Part shown: in pieces, positions 38,247 to 50,964 of the stretch
How the letters are laid out: the number at the start of each line of letters is the position of its first letter
Numbering within the stretch: the stretch's first letter is position 1
Source: Casuarius casuarius
Lineage: Eukaryota > Chordata > Aves > Casuariiformes > Casuariidae
Direction: 5' to 3'
DNA length: 64,000 nucleotides
Assembly: GCA_003342895.1 (NCBI GenBank)
Contig: PTFA01000011.1
Span: 1,942,629-2,006,628, forward strand
The notes under the pieces: generated by a model
Seen by the model: the letters and a program-made list of their open reading frames with translations, nothing else
What the model was told of the DNA's origin: nothing
The model's database searches: none
Position numbers and translations under genes: made by a program

Positions 38247-40329
38247 GTTGGGTCATTAATAATCCTAATACAAACATGGTATTCTGGGAATGATCCCTCA
38301 CTTCCCTTTTTTCTTCCCTACCTCTTGGTGTAGTAAGAATTAGATTTTATATGAGTATGGAACTTTGTTTTTTACAGTAATGATGAATTATATGCAAGAT
38401 ATGAGGGGACATGTGAATAAATAATGAGAAGTACTTCTCTGCCTTCTCATTCCTCTGGGTATTTAAACCATATCTTCAAATTCTTTTCAACAACTTACAG
38501 AAACTTTGTTTATCCCTTTCTAGGATATTCCTTCATCTCTCTGTGGGGAGAAGGCAAAGATGAGAAAGGAAGCTTGGTTGTATTTATTCACTAGACAGGG
38601 CTGCACTGTAATTTAAGCCCCCTAAAATGTATATTCTCAATATTCAGGAAAAAGTCCCTGCTGTTAATGAGTCAAATATCTGTCAGTGGGGCTTTTTAAT
38701 GCACTATTAACACAATTTTTGCCCTTCTCTTTGAACCAAACATGTAAAGTTAATTTATTCTTAAATACTGTGTAGATTTCATCCAAAGACTATGATAGTT
38801 CACTTTCAGACGATTATCATAGTGATGGGTACACTGAAGAATCTAGATAGATAAAACTGACGGATATTGATGAAGTACTAGACAAATTTAGAATATGAAG
38901 CTGGACACAGGCTTCCAACAGACGTTTCTCATTTTAATTTCTGTTTCTTAAATTTGGCTTTATAATTTCCCTTTTCAGTATCAATATGGCATTGGGTACA
39001 ACTAATTCCTTCATCTATTGTTTTTTTCTCCTTTTTTATAAGGTATAAATAAGAGAATTCAGAATGTATCAAATTCCCACCTCTACGTGTCAAATATTTT
39101 GTTAAGCATTTTCTAGTATCTCATTCAGTATTACTATCTAATTAAATTTATTATGCATATTCTGTCTTTCTACCCCAGCTAAATCTTTTTTCCCAACAAA
39201 AGAAAAAAAAGCCATATGTAAGTTCGCATGGATACCACTTAAGATTCAGTATTTAACAAAACATAAATCTGGTTCAATATATATCAGGAAATTTAAGGAC
39301 ATATTATTATGCAGATCTCTTCTGTAGTTGAATAGTCTTTGAGAAATAAGTGGAATATTTTTTTTTCAATTAAAATAACACAGTAGGCCGACCCAATGAA
39401 AGTGAAAGCATGTATCAAACTAAAGGATCAGAAAAAAGGCCAAAGAAAAAAATATTTGGAGTTCCTGAATGTATATATTTGTACTTAAACAAACCGCAGA
39501 TGTGGTATATTGATGCATAATACTCTAGAGATTGACAAGGAATTTGGGGGCCAAACCTCTTCTAGTGGATATCAGCTAAGTTCAACAGATATAAAAGGAG
39601 TCATCTGAAATGGTGGTTCAGCAGTCTGGATAAACTTACAGTCATCAGTACAAAATTCTTCTGGCTCAAAATAAAATCAATGAGAAACAAGAACTACCAC
39701 ACCAAGACGCTTATTTCTGTTTGTATCAGGTGGTGCATAACTCAGTGAAAATAAGAAGCACATAGGTTCATACTCCCTTAAAACTAATTAAATATTCATT
39801 CTGAAAACTTCTGACTACCTTATACACTGCCTCTGTCTGAGCTAAGTCTATTCTACTTATTTCTCCTCTTGCATTTACTTCCAAGTAAAAGGTTGCCTGG
39901 AATCGATGAATCCATTCGAGTTACAGACCTTTCTACCCACTGCTTCTTTTCCCTCCACTTTTCCATCTCTGAGACTGCAAAACCTCTGCTAGCACAGATA
40001 TTAGGATAGTAAGTATTAAGCATGTCTCACTGTTCTTTCTGCTTTTTTTGTGATTTTGACTGTTCCCCGTCTCTCACCTTGACTGCTGTGAGTGATCTTG
40101 CAGTTCATAGTTGTCTTCACTCACTGCCATTTCCCTCCTCCCACATCTTTCCTGGTTAACATTTGGTTTTATATATGCCATTGTAAATGAGGTGTAGTTC
40201 ACTGTGGTTATTAGATTACAATTAACTTGTTGATGCATAGTAAGAGCATTTTAAAAATTCAAAATAATTTAATTTCTGTGTATTAGGTAGTATTACTTAC
40301 CCGTTTTTTTGTATCATTTTTCTGCAAAG
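38247..40329. other. unannotated AT-rich non-coding DNA
   Basis: No gene or transposon is recognised. There are several short A- or T-rich runs. Under the candidate exon model this is intron between B and C. Confidence 0.45.
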
Positions 40330-40402
40330 AGGCTGTCATCAGGACTGGGGATCCACGGCAGAAGTATTTTGGAAAATTGTATGTGACCTGAAAAACCTAG
40401 CT
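40330..40402 (+). other. candidate coding exon C of an unrecognised gene
   Basis: A 73-nt interval follows a T-rich acceptor (CATTTTTCTGCAAAG ending 40329) and ends before a strong donor (GTAAGT at 40403). One leftover base plus 24 open codons fit the two bases left by exon B, and it ends in phase 0. The other two frames are closed by stops. The predicted peptide has two cysteines and two tryptophans in 24 residues. Product unknown. Confidence 0.22.
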
Positions 40403-40994
40403 GTAAGTTTGTGGAGCCATTTCCTGAGTTAAAAAAAGAATTATCTGAGATGAAAACTTCAGGGTATTTGTCCTATCTCTGTGTCACATTTTCCCAAATG
40501 TTCTTACAAAGTGTTTCTTACAGCTTGCTTTGNTTTAATGGTAGGGTTTACTTTCTTTTATTTTTTGCCTCCAAACATGTCACTATGCATATATTGCAGT
40601 CTCCTCAATCCAGGATTTTGAAGCACAATACTTTCATNCTTCATAAGAATTTTCAGGGGTTTATTTTGAACCTTGTTATTTTGATAGTTCTTTATTCTGT
40701 CAGCAATGACTGGAATAGAAAGGTACTCCNGTATGTACCACTATAAAGTCTATATATTTTCCAAGATCCCTTATGCTGGGGTTATGACTGTCTCTAAATA
40801 GACTTGTCTAACCTCACATTCTGTCAGTCATTCAAAGGAAAAGATCTACATTCAATCTTCATTCAGTCTCTAGGAGAAACCAGAAAAGACATCCTAACAA
40901 CACAAATGTAGGAAATGGCGCTCTATTGTGCCGCTTAAGCCTGAAAAGGATAGAAAATCCATAGCTTTCAATTGTTTTACTTCTTTCTCTGCAG
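40403..40994. other. unannotated DNA, intron in the candidate model
   Basis: A 111-codon open frame (40411-40746) begins at a GTG that overlaps the end of the exon C donor region and contains three N bases. It is rich in Phe, Leu and Ser as expected for AT-rich sequence and has no domain I can support. Confidence 0.4.
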
Positions 40995-41275
40995 AACCAG
41001 CTTTCTGTATGTAGTAAGAGAGACACTTCGAGCTTTCCGAGCTGTCAGCCAAATTCATCTTTGGTGCGAAGCCACCGACTAATGGAGAAGCACCTGGAAT
41101 TAATGTGACTATTGCTATAATCAGTATAAGGGTACCATAATGAGCTCATAATGGTTTCTGCAACTAAGAAATCGTAAGAAGATGGTAACAGTTAAATTAT
41201 AAAGATTAAATTTAATTTATTCACGATGCCCCTTTCTTTCTTGTATCACTAAATAAAAAAGGAACTCTCTTTGCC
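40995..41275 (+). other. candidate terminal exon D with stop and polyadenylation signal
   Basis: The acceptor is the strongest in the chain: a long pyrimidine tract ending TTCTTTCTCTGCAG at 40994. From 40995 the frame entered from exon C (phase 0) is open for 37 codons, rich in Ser and containing two cysteines, and ends at TGA 41106-41108. A canonical AATAAA lies at 41252-41257, about 145 nt after the stop, so a cleavage site near 41275 would give a short 3' UTR. With exons A-C the product from the ATG at 33308 would be about 119 residues with no evident signal peptide or membrane segment. I do not recognise it. A lncRNA with an incidental open frame is a serious alternative, as is chance. 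Confidence 0.27.
41252..41257 (+). terminator. candidate polyadenylation signal AATAAA
   Basis: Canonical hexamer within an A-rich tract, about 145 nt downstream of the stop of candidate exon D. A TGGTTTT stretch around 41297-41303 could serve as the downstream GU-rich element. AATAAA is frequent in AT-rich DNA, so its weight depends on the exon model. Confidence 0.3.
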
Positions 41276-44200
41276 CTAGAGGACTGACAACAATAGTGGT
41301 TTTACCAAAAGCTGTCATGAAGTCACTTTTGTTTTCCTTCTGTTCATTATTCATTGACTACAGCAGGCAAGAGATTTTACTGAGTCTAGTCCCACGCAGG
41401 AGGTGACTGTCACACAAGAGCCAGACACAAGTCAAAGACGCTCCACAGCTTGCTGTTCCGGCAAATTCAACAGATCTCAGTACTCATCCATGACAGATTA
41501 GTATGTTGTTGTGTTGCACAGATACACATGCAGTGGCACCTCTTTCTTCTGCAAACACAGTTTATTAGGTAAATTGCATCTGCTATCAAATAATGCCATA
41601 TCAAAATCAAACTTAAACATATTTGTTCTCCTCGGGCAGGGAAAGGGTACCAGTTCCCCAGGTGCCAATGGCCCAACCCAAATCCATCTGAGGAGCCTTC
41701 TTCAGATGTGACTTCACATCAGCTGTTTAGAAAAGCTCCAGCTTCCCAGATGCCTGAAGCAAGAAAGATTGAAATAAGGTGAGCAAAGCTGTGGGAAAAA
41801 GAATTACGCAAGGGTGAGCACACTGAGGAGAAGGACATGGTTAGCTTGGTTAGCTTTTTAAACNCTGCTTCTCAGTGGGTTCACCATTATAGTAACCAGC
41901 AGCAAGTACAGCAGTGCATATGACCATTATCATCTTTGGTGCACTGAGCAGGTAATACTTTTTTTTAAGTGATCTCTGAATTGCCTTGTAGTCGCCAGAG
42001 GATACAGGGAAATGATGTCTTCATTCATGTTTGACTGGGGCTGTTTTTCTCCTTCAGTTCTGCTGGAGAGTCTCATTTGCTCATTCCACAAAAATGCTTC
42101 TCTGTATGGCCTACCTTGGGCTGCATGGGTGCCTTGTGCTGATTGTCTTTCTGTCTGTCTATCTCTTTGTCCAGGTTTCTCTCAGTGAAAAACATAGAAA
42201 TAATATGACAGCTATTGATATCTAATTCATTCCTGGCCCACACTTATGAATCCATGCTTTCTCACCAGAAAATAAATTGCAAAATTACTGAACTAGCAGA
42301 ACTGCCAGGAGCTGAACGGGAGGAGGAGAGGGAACAAAACAAAAAAAACTGAGAGCAAAGTCCAATAGAGATAACAGTCACCTGTATGTTAAAGAGAAAA
42401 AATAAAGCATACACTTTCAAATAATGTACTGGGAATCAAAGGCTCTGGCTTGTCATATGAATGTGGTGCTTCTCTGTTTATGTGCTCTGTATGTTTATGT
42501 ACAAGCTTTCATATAGCAAGCCAAAACCATCCAAGCCCCTATTGGCAGTTCAGGCCTCCATTATCCATTATAGTAATACAGATTATAGCTGCATAGTAAA
42601 GCCTTCCACGAATGTGATGGAAACAAAGCTTCAGAAAGTGGTTTTCCTTGACCTGTTGAAAAAACAACCAAGAGAATTTAGAATACTTACAGGTACAATG
42701 TGCAACAAAACCCGATTATCCTATAGCTCTGCCTTTTATATCCGTGCATAGATGGCTGTACAAGCTGCTTGCTCTGCCTACAGCAAAGCAAACACATTTC
42801 CCTCCCAGTCATATCCACCTGGGATTTCCCTGTTTATTGGCTAACACCCATCAGTTAGGAGGCAGGAAGCTTCTGGAGGCTAATGAAAAACTCTTTGAGA
42901 GAAGATAGGTTTTAGGCAAAAAGTTGAAGAAGGAAAAAGAGCAGAGGGCTGTTCTACTGAAGAAGAGCAGGAACCTGGCAAGCTGTAATGCAGAGGTAAG
43001 GGTAGATTCTGCTCCTGCCCCTGGTCTCCCGTGATGTGTGCAAGGCGCTGGCTCTACTTCTCTGCTGGCTGAATGCTATGAAGTGAGTTTCTGTATGCAC
43101 AGGGGAGCAGAAGGCCAACAAGCAGAGCTCCCTAACCTGCCAACAGGGAGCTTCCAGCTGACAGATTTATCTGCAGTATAGCCAGACTGAGCAGCCTGTA
43201 CCAGATGCAGTGCAGCATGGATTATGTAATCTGACACAGCTGAAAGATCTACTTTGGAATAGCAAGTTGAGGCAAATCGTCAGGATTTACCTACAATGTA
43301 GAGCTGTAAACTGAACTGGGGAAAATTCCATTGTCTTTGAAATAGTCACGTTTTGGTGAGTGAGAACTTCCATCTGTCTCTTTCTATAGGCACAGGGTTA
43401 GGAGGCTAACCTTTTCAAATTCAGTGTGCAAAATATTTTCTGCAAAGGGTGACAGATGTTTGCCTATTAATATTCTGACTTTTTAACTTACATGTCAACA
43501 AGCCTCAGAACACAAAGTGCTATATTTGTCCACATTTTACAGACACTTGTTTTAGTCTCTGGTTGGCTGTGTGCATGATCCCCATTGTACACTCATTTTT
43601 CTTAGCTACTCCCTCCTTCTGAACTTCAGGCCTACTTTAACAGTGTTGCTAATCATTGCCTTCTGTAAAGACAACATTTCCCAGAGGAATTTGAATTATG
43701 GGAAGAGGCAAATACTGCCAATTGGAAAACTGTGCAGAGAAGTGGAGTGATTTTTAAAATGATTACTGGTGATATCCAGTGTTGAGTATCTGCACCATTT
43801 ATCATCTAAATTACTTGTAACTTGTACTCCAGGTCATTCACAAAGTCTAAATCTAATACTTTGTCTTTTATGTCTCAAGCATGTTGTGTAACTTAAAGCA
43901 AAGGGGTACTTTGTGTATGTTGCCTGCTGAAAGAACTGGCATTACCATGGGAAGGGAGCTTCTTAAAAGGCAGGACAACATTTCGATACTTAGACATTTA
44001 TACCATCTTTAAACTGAAATGCCGTGATGGTGTATGTGTCTCTAATTAGACATCATTTTTAAACAGCCTTTCTCTGCAATTCTCAAAATTTCATATCTTG
44101 AGACACTTACCTTTGTCAAGATAAGCATGAGCTGAGCACAGATTGTCTCTGTGCAAGACTGTGTTAACAAATATGCACAAGTTAGAAGAGATATGATACC

Positions 44201-47200
44201 CCACATACCTTTCTGTTACAGTAAACATTAATCAACTTCTTGGTGGCATTTTGAAGTGCTATTGCAGAAGAAATTACATTTTTTTCAAACAGGAGCTTTT
44301 TCGGTATTTAACATTTCTAAGTGGTTGATTCCTCTAAGTTGATTCTCTTTTCACTATTTAAGCCTGTTGTTTACTTTTTCCTTCCTTTTAAGGACAATCA
44401 AAAGAGTGCTGTTACACTTCTGCTTGCAGTCAGTTTCTAATCAACAGCACGATCAAGTTCTCACAGAAGGTGCTGATCAGACATTCTTTCTATATTAAAA
44501 TTAGTTGCTAGCAGCAGTTTAATATCATTTTAAGGTAGTGACTTTAAGCAGCAGAGAAAGAGAGACATATTGCAAAACAGCAAAAGGTCATCCAAAATGA
44601 CTTTCAGATGTAGAGAATATGTGGAAACTTGGAGTAGCAGTGTTGTGAACCCTTTCTATTTATGGCACTTCCAACACTAGTGACTAGAGGGAGATGTAGA
44701 AAGTAGGTAACCAAATCTTACAAAGAGCAAAATCTTTAATCCTACCTTAATAGTGAAGTACCTTTTATAATTTCACACTAATGTGGTAACTAATTGCGNG
44801 AGGGGAGAATACAGAAAACAAGATGGCAACAAAGCTGAGACTAGACAGCATGGTGATGTAGAGAAGTTCACTAAGCAACACTACCCAGCAGATCTGCTCT
44901 ATTTTATTTATAATAAGGATTCATAATCCAATTTGATCCCACAGTGTCACATGTGGTGTTTTAGGCACTGCACAGTGTTGCACTTCTATGCTAATAAAAG
45001 CTAACAAAGTATATGGGATCTAGGGCCTTGCCGTAGGTCCTTACACTGAGCAGGGTGCTTCAAGGCTGATGCATCCCTTCCATTACAGAAAAGAAGTCAG
45101 GTTAAAAAAAAAAAAAAAGTGCACATGGTATTTGGGCAAGTAGGTATGACTGAAAAGACCTGTGGGTAAATGAGATCTTTGTTATGCAAACCTGACAAAC
45201 AGACAGGGTGATTTCATCTGGTTGCCCTGTGCTTTAGCTTGTAGATCCTTTTTACCTTTCGATCATACACGCAGCGTGCCACAGTTGCACAGCCCAAGCC
45301 CAGGTGCGTAATGCCATTGAGGCCTTTACATCACCAATAGCCATAATGAAAAATAAATGTGTAAAAAAGCCAAGTTCGCTTGATTATGCAAGGCTTTTGG
45401 CACCAATTCATCAGCTTACCTACCCATGTGCATACATATAAATTGGGTGAATAGTCCCTTCTGAAATCAGTGGACTACCTTTGTGCCTACGCATGAAGTA
45501 CAAACCTTTCTTTGATCACAGCTCTTAAAGGTGGATTGTCAATAATTTGGTATAATTGGAGAGAGAAGTGACCCTTGGGCAACATGACTGAAAGTTTCAT
45601 TTCTATGAGCTATGAATTACAGTGACTGACATGTACCCAGTCATACACATTACTCTCTTCATTTATCCAAACATACTTTTAAAATAATCTCCTTTTTTAT
45701 AAACATGTATGTGTACACAATTTGTATCCCCAGTTGCTGTAATTGCATCTAATCTAGTCAAATTCATTTTTATTAAAGTTCACACTGTGAAACTAATGAA
45801 CCTAAAGCACTGGAATGATTCTCATTACACATGGTTAGATCTGTTTACTGAATCTGCATTGTCTCATGCCCAGAAGGAGAAAAAAAAAGAAAAACCACCA
45901 AGATGCAAGACACATCTTCTCAATCATTTCCCCTATAGGAAATAGTTTAAATAAACTATGTTTTAACAGATACAGGAATGTAAGCAATCTTTCCCTTACT
46001 GAGTTTTAATATGAAGGATTGACTGACTAATGAACAGTATTTTAAAGGATTATAAAACTAAAAGGAGAAAAGTCATCTGGTAGATGAGACTGTAACAGCT
46101 GACATACTTACAAAATGTGTGTATCTAGAAGCAGAAGAAAAGATACAGTCATTTTGATTGACAGGCTACTATCTTTCCACATTCTTTCNCACTGGCCTTT
46201 AAGCAGGGAATGATTTTCTAGAAATCATTTACAAGGTCACTCTTCGCTTGTTCATCCAGTTCTCCTGTGACACATGCAAATAACTGGCCAACCAGCAACA
46301 AGGAGACTAAGTAGACGGTGTAGGTGATACATATGTAGCTAGGAAAATGGTTATATTTCAATTTCTATAGTGTTCAAACAAAACACACCTATCCTTTGAA
46401 GGGCTGCCAGGTAAGGCAAACAAAGCAAAATAAAATTTTCCAAGACATGAATTTGGTCATGGCCTCTTTGCCCAAGAGCCCAACTTAATTGGTTTTGCTA
46501 TGTGTTGGTGAACATTTTTNCTGAATTTCAGAGATTGTTTTACTTTTCTCTCTAAAGAGGACAATCAAAGACAGACTGGGCTGTAAAACTGACAGTCTTT
46601 TACAAAACACACACATTTTAGACACCCTTTTCCCCAAGCAGGGGATACCTATTTATCCCACTGCAGTACCATGGCAGTCTTTTGAGAAGGGAGCACAAAT
46701 GGATGCAAAGTGCCAGAATTTCCAGATGAAAGTCCTTCCAGATAGAGATAATGAAACAAATTTTGCCATAAAACCAGTGAGCACTGATTCCTTCTCATGA
46801 TAATGTCACTTCTGCACCTGACAGAACAAAGAACTCTTCTCATTCTGTTCTCTTGGTGCCTCCGATACAATATCACATTTTCCCATGGCTTTTAGACGCA
46901 TGATAAGAGCTATCAAAATAGGTTGTCTCCCCACCTGCCTGAAGGGGATGGCTTTGTGTTCATATTATAATCACAGTGAGAGCTGGGCAGAACACAGAAC
47001 CACTTTTCCATCCAAATTTTCTTTGACTTTTTCATGGTAGCTTTTTAGTCATTTTTAGCCACTGATAATTATGCATCATCCAACACAAATGCATCAGTAA
47101 AGAATTCCAGATAACTCCTCAGTAATGAGAATACATAAATCCCCCGCTCAATAGGTTATGCAATCAGTTCACACACACCCTAAATGTTTGAAATACTGCA

Positions 47201-48107
47201 GTCTCTATGACAATTCATTTAATGTGGAATTTGTTAATGTTGGATGAGATCCTCAACTGCAGTAAATCAANACAGCCTCCCTGAAATTAATGAATTAGCT
47301 CTGAATCACACCACATGAGAGTTAGTCTGCTGCTTTTTAGAAAAAAGGGTTCAATTTGATGAGTTTTGTTGTTATGCTTGCATCAGTGGTAAGTCAGCTG
47401 TGGATCCCTTCCAGCATACATGCCCAGATTTCCTTCCCATGGAACCCATGGCACAGAAGAGGTAGGTCTTCTCCAGTAGAGGCAGGACACTGATTTTGAC
47501 ACTGGAGCTGAGAATGCTTGCAGGTTTCACAATTTAAGCATAGCCTCTATCTGATCATTCTCTCTCTCTGCTAACTACCATACTCCATGTCACTTGTCTT
47601 TGTTATAATGGTAGTGTTCTCACTTTGGGAAGTACATGGCAATTTTACTGCATGTTTCCTTACATAGGCTGCCAATAGAATGCATTGCTTGCCTTTCAGG
47701 TCTGCAAGTATGGGCAAAGGCTTAATTTTGCAAAGTCCTTAAACTCATGCTAAAACCAGAAAGCAAGGTATGGATTGGGAAGTGCAAGAATAAAGGTGTC
47801 TTTTAGTGAAGACCCTTTGATTTCTTGTCCTGTGATTAAACCTCAGAAAGAAGTTGGACAGAAGAAAGGGCCTGCAGTGCTCTCCCTCAGCTTGCTGCCC
47901 TTAGCATTTTCCTTAACTAGGCTAATGTAGTGTATATAACAAGAATCTGTATAGGTAAATAAAAATAGTGGTGAAGGTTTGATTTTGACATTTTTGATAT
48001 ATAGTCTGGTTTCAAATCTAATATATATATCCTACAGTATGCCCCACAGCATATGAAATTAATAACATCCTGCTTTCTCTGCATTTAAAAGAGGGCTACA
48101 AAATTGC
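41276..48107. other. unannotated non-coding DNA
   Basis: No gene or identifiable transposon is seen. An A15 run lies at 45104-45118. The stretch 42990-43320 is moderately richer in G and C with no supportable frame. Several isolated N bases occur (41864, 44799, 46189, 46520, 47271). Open frames of up to 96 codons (42461-42751) show no recognisable domains. Confidence 0.5.
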
Positions 48108-48127
48108 TGTGTGTGTGTGTGTGTGTG
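48108..48127. repeat. (TG)10 microsatellite
   Basis: Ten perfect TG units followed by CGC. Such dinucleotide tracts are commonly length-polymorphic. It lies 29 bp upstream of an exon-like segment and could sit in the intron tract before its acceptor. Confidence 0.95.
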
Positions 48128-48156
48128 CGCTTTCACTTAAAATTTCCAATTTCCAG

Positions 48157-48298
48157 GTCCACTGCTTTGTCTCCATGAGTACAAAAGACTTCCAGAAGCA
48201 GAGAAAAATGACTCCATGGAGTTGGACCTCTGTACTTGTTATGAGCTGGTTAGGAAGCACCTGCTATTCACCAGCTTAAAAAACAATTTGAAATTCAA
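48157..48298 (+). other. exon-like open segment E
   Basis: A 142-nt interval lies between an acceptor (AATTTCCAATTTCCAG ending 48156) and a strong donor (GTAAGT at 48299). One frame is open across all 46 internal codons, starting with two leftover bases and ending with two. The predicted peptide is mixed charged and hydrophobic with Leu, Glu, Lys and three Cys residues and looks protein-like. It does not join segments at 48485 or 48759 in a consistent phase, which argues against a simple coding gene. Product unknown. Confidence 0.2.
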
Positions 48299-48484
48299 GT
48301 AAGTCTCAGCAAGAACCTAACAAAGAACATCAGGAAGCTAGGCAGCTAGCCAGTTTCATATGCCTCATCTGTCAAAGATTTTTTGCTTTGATGCTCTTCC
48401 CCCACCACCATACGCACCTTTTTTTTTTCTGATTTGCTTTCTGTATTTGAAGTGGAAACGTGTTGCTGTTTTAAATGTCTACAG

Positions 48485-48615
48485 TATACTTTTCTAGAAT
48501 GGAAATTTTAATGCCTTATAATGACAGAGATTATTTAGCAAGTCATGGCTTAGGAACAAAAGAACGTGTTAATATAGAAAGCCAAACCAGATTTTCCCTC
48601 CAAAAAAGCAAACAT
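48485..48615 (+). other. exon-like open segment F
   Basis: A 131-nt interval follows the acceptor ATGTCTACAG (ending 48484), which has only a modest pyrimidine tract, and ends at CAT before the strong donor GTAAGTAT. The only open frame uses two leading bases plus 43 codons and ends in phase 0. The other two frames carry stops. The preceding segment E leaves two bases rather than one, so E and F cannot be joined as a coding unit as drawn. Product unknown; chance is likely. Confidence 0.17.
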
Positions 48616-48758
48616 GTAAGTATTAGTGGAAAATATGCTTGGGCCAAATTAGGTTGAAAGACTGGCACATGATCTAAAGTCTCCAAGCACATGATTTTCA
48701 GCTTTCCTCAGGTGTTCATTGTAGCAACAATGTGAAATTAACTTCAATTGTATTTCAG

Positions 48759-48960
48759 TTTTAGAAATGCTTTATGACGATGATAAGCAGTTCAGGATTT
48801 CTGACTTAGATGATTTTTTGCCAGTTTATAGCTTCTGTTTTCTAGTAATTGAGCTCAACAGAGAGGATCAGTTAAATCTGATGCAAATTATACTCCTTAG
48901 CCATCACAATTTTGGACATGTCGGTGTAAGGAGATGTCTGTGTGTTCATGAATGTGGATG
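48759..48960 (+). other. open frame after a splice-acceptor-like motif, segment G
   Basis: After TTGTATTTCAG (ending 48758) a frame opens from about 48761 through an ATG at 48767 to a stop ending at 48961, about 66 codons. The start is acidic and a central stretch is hydrophobic. It cannot follow segment F in phase because F ends in phase 0 and this frame needs a one-base carry. No domain is recognised. I treat it as a possible terminal exon of an unknown transcript or a chance open frame. Confidence 0.13.
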
Positions 48961-48961
48961 A

Positions 48962-50329
48962 AAACCACAATCCATACTGTTTCAGAAACAGTGTTGAGAC
49001 AGTCTAGGGCCAGGCATTCTGACATCCTAAGATCTGTAAAGCTTACTGCTCACAGGTTCAGCTGCATCTTCCATCATTCCTATAGTTCGCACACACAAAG
49101 TTTCAAATGTCGGGCCCATATAAACACATAACTGCCATCCTAAACTAAGTGATTTGATTTTCCCTTGGAGGTGGGAAGCCTTCATTTCTGCAGTCAGTGT
49201 TTGGTTTTCACACCTCTAAATCTGGCCCTTTCTTTGGGTGCAAACAGTATGGATTGGACATCCTCACATAAGTGATGGTTTGAGAATTTTAACTTTTAAC
49301 TGAGCCTGAAACTTCAGCTGCTGTAGGGCTTTATTGGCTCTAAGATCCTGGAGAGTGAGATTCCATTCAACTTTTTCTGTAGCTGTGATTTACCATAATG
49401 TTGCACCTCCTTATCACATTCATGGAACATCTACCATTTTGGCTTTCACTTTCTCCTACCACTGCAGAACTGACTGCATTATTTCTGTTTTCATGAAATG
49501 CAGAAACCCAGTTAAATGAGACCAGTAATGCTTTCTATGTGAATATCTATTAAAAAGAAAAGGTCTAAAGCAAACAACATACTTGAAGCACATACAGGAA
49601 GAAAAGCAAATCTGATACTCTGAGTGTTAAGTGTAGATTGAAACAGAGAGTGAGAAAGTTTGACTTCAAGATGTGTACTGATGNGAGAAATTAAATTGGC
49701 CAGGTTAGCAAACAATATTCTTCCCTAAGGGTATATAAAATGTCATATTTTCATCCAAAAATACTAACAATGCAGTGTATCTCTGTTAGGATTTACCTGC
49801 AATCCATTGCAAAAAAGTAGGAAAAAAAGTAGGTATTTGTTACACTACAAAAAAGTATGCTGCACTCTTTAACGTGTCTGGAAAATCAAGACCTGTGTCT
49901 GTATCTGAATAAATGCAGGAGTGGTCCTTCTTATTGACAAAGCTACTCCAAGTAAACTGCACCTTTCAGACCTTATACTCACTTCTTTGCAGTAGAAACA
50001 GCCACATAGTAGGGCTGCTTTTGCTATGAGTGAGCATGTGTGTGGTGCAGGGTTTCAGGAGGTGACAAATGTAGGAAAAGATCAGGAAAGGGTTTTTTTA
50101 ACCCACTGATACACAATTTGTAGTTTCAGGGTGTGGGGATTACCTTTTCCTGAAGCAATTCTTAACTACAGATAATGGCAGAATGTATTATGTGTGCTGT
50201 GAGTTTCCCCCAAGTATCTGATTGGAGTGCTGTGTTCACCCATGCAAGATTAAAACAACTACCAGTTTGGGGGTAGGCAGGAAATTTAAATTCCATGACA
50301 GTTTGGTAGCAAATATTGGGCCTCCTGTG
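48962..50329. other. unannotated non-coding DNA
   Basis: No gene or repeat is seen. Two A-rich repeats of AAAAAAGTAGG type occur near 49813-49833. Short open frames lack support. Confidence 0.5.
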
Positions 50330-50615
50330 TGGTGCCTGGTCTGGTCTGCTTCTTTGGGCCATTCAGGGTAGTTTTTATTGATGTGCTCTCCCAGGAATGT
50401 AGGATGCCTCATCCTTCCTCTTTTCCAGAGGCACATTACAGTTGAGATTTGGGTCTTTTACTACAGGTTGAGTGAGTACTGGAAGTGTTCTGTGACTTGC
50501 AGTGTACTCTAGTGTGTGAAGTTGATTCTGAGTTAGATATATATAGCCTGGTTGTCCATGACTGCAGGGGACAGGACTCAATGATCCAAGTAATTGTTTC
50601 CAATATTATCTTCTC
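50330..50615 (+). repeat. possible very old CR1 3' tail
   Basis: The end of this stretch, CTGCAGGGGACAGGACTC followed by AATGATCCAAGTAATTG and TTTCCAATATTATCTTC, resembles the CR1 3' layout of GGGTTGGACTAGATGATCC, GGTCCCTTCCAA and an ATTCTATG-type end. Upstream similarity is poor, so the start is a guess. Confidence 0.3.
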
Positions 50616-50964
50616 CAACATCCAGAACTACAAAATAGCTGGCAGATAAAAGATGGCATTTATCTAACCAAAAGCAGTCGTGCACACTGTAGGTGAGTGC
50701 CCACACTTTAGCTGATCATCCTATGATTTCTTTATGATCAACTAATATAAATAGGTACTTTTGAGGTGCAGTTCACCTCACCTAAAGGATATGAGTAAAA
50801 TACTCAGATGAGTCACAAACTAAAATCGGGACATTCACTTTAAAGGAAATTGAGGAGGCTCAGGCCATGTGTAGATAGCTACATTATAAAGTTAGATTAA
50901 ACTATTTAAACTAGTAATGCTTGGTTGGAATATGGGTAAGGTATGTAAAATAGCTCCTGTGCTG
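50616..50964. other. unannotated non-coding DNA between two CR1-like pieces
   Basis: No gene is seen. GAGGTGCAGTTCACCTCACC near 50763 contains a short imperfect inverted repeat (GAGGTG and CACCTC). Otherwise nothing recognisable. Confidence 0.45.

Noticed and set aside
48157..48615. Joining segments E and F into one coding gene
   Set aside because: E ends with two leftover bases while F needs a one-base carry, so the join breaks the frame.
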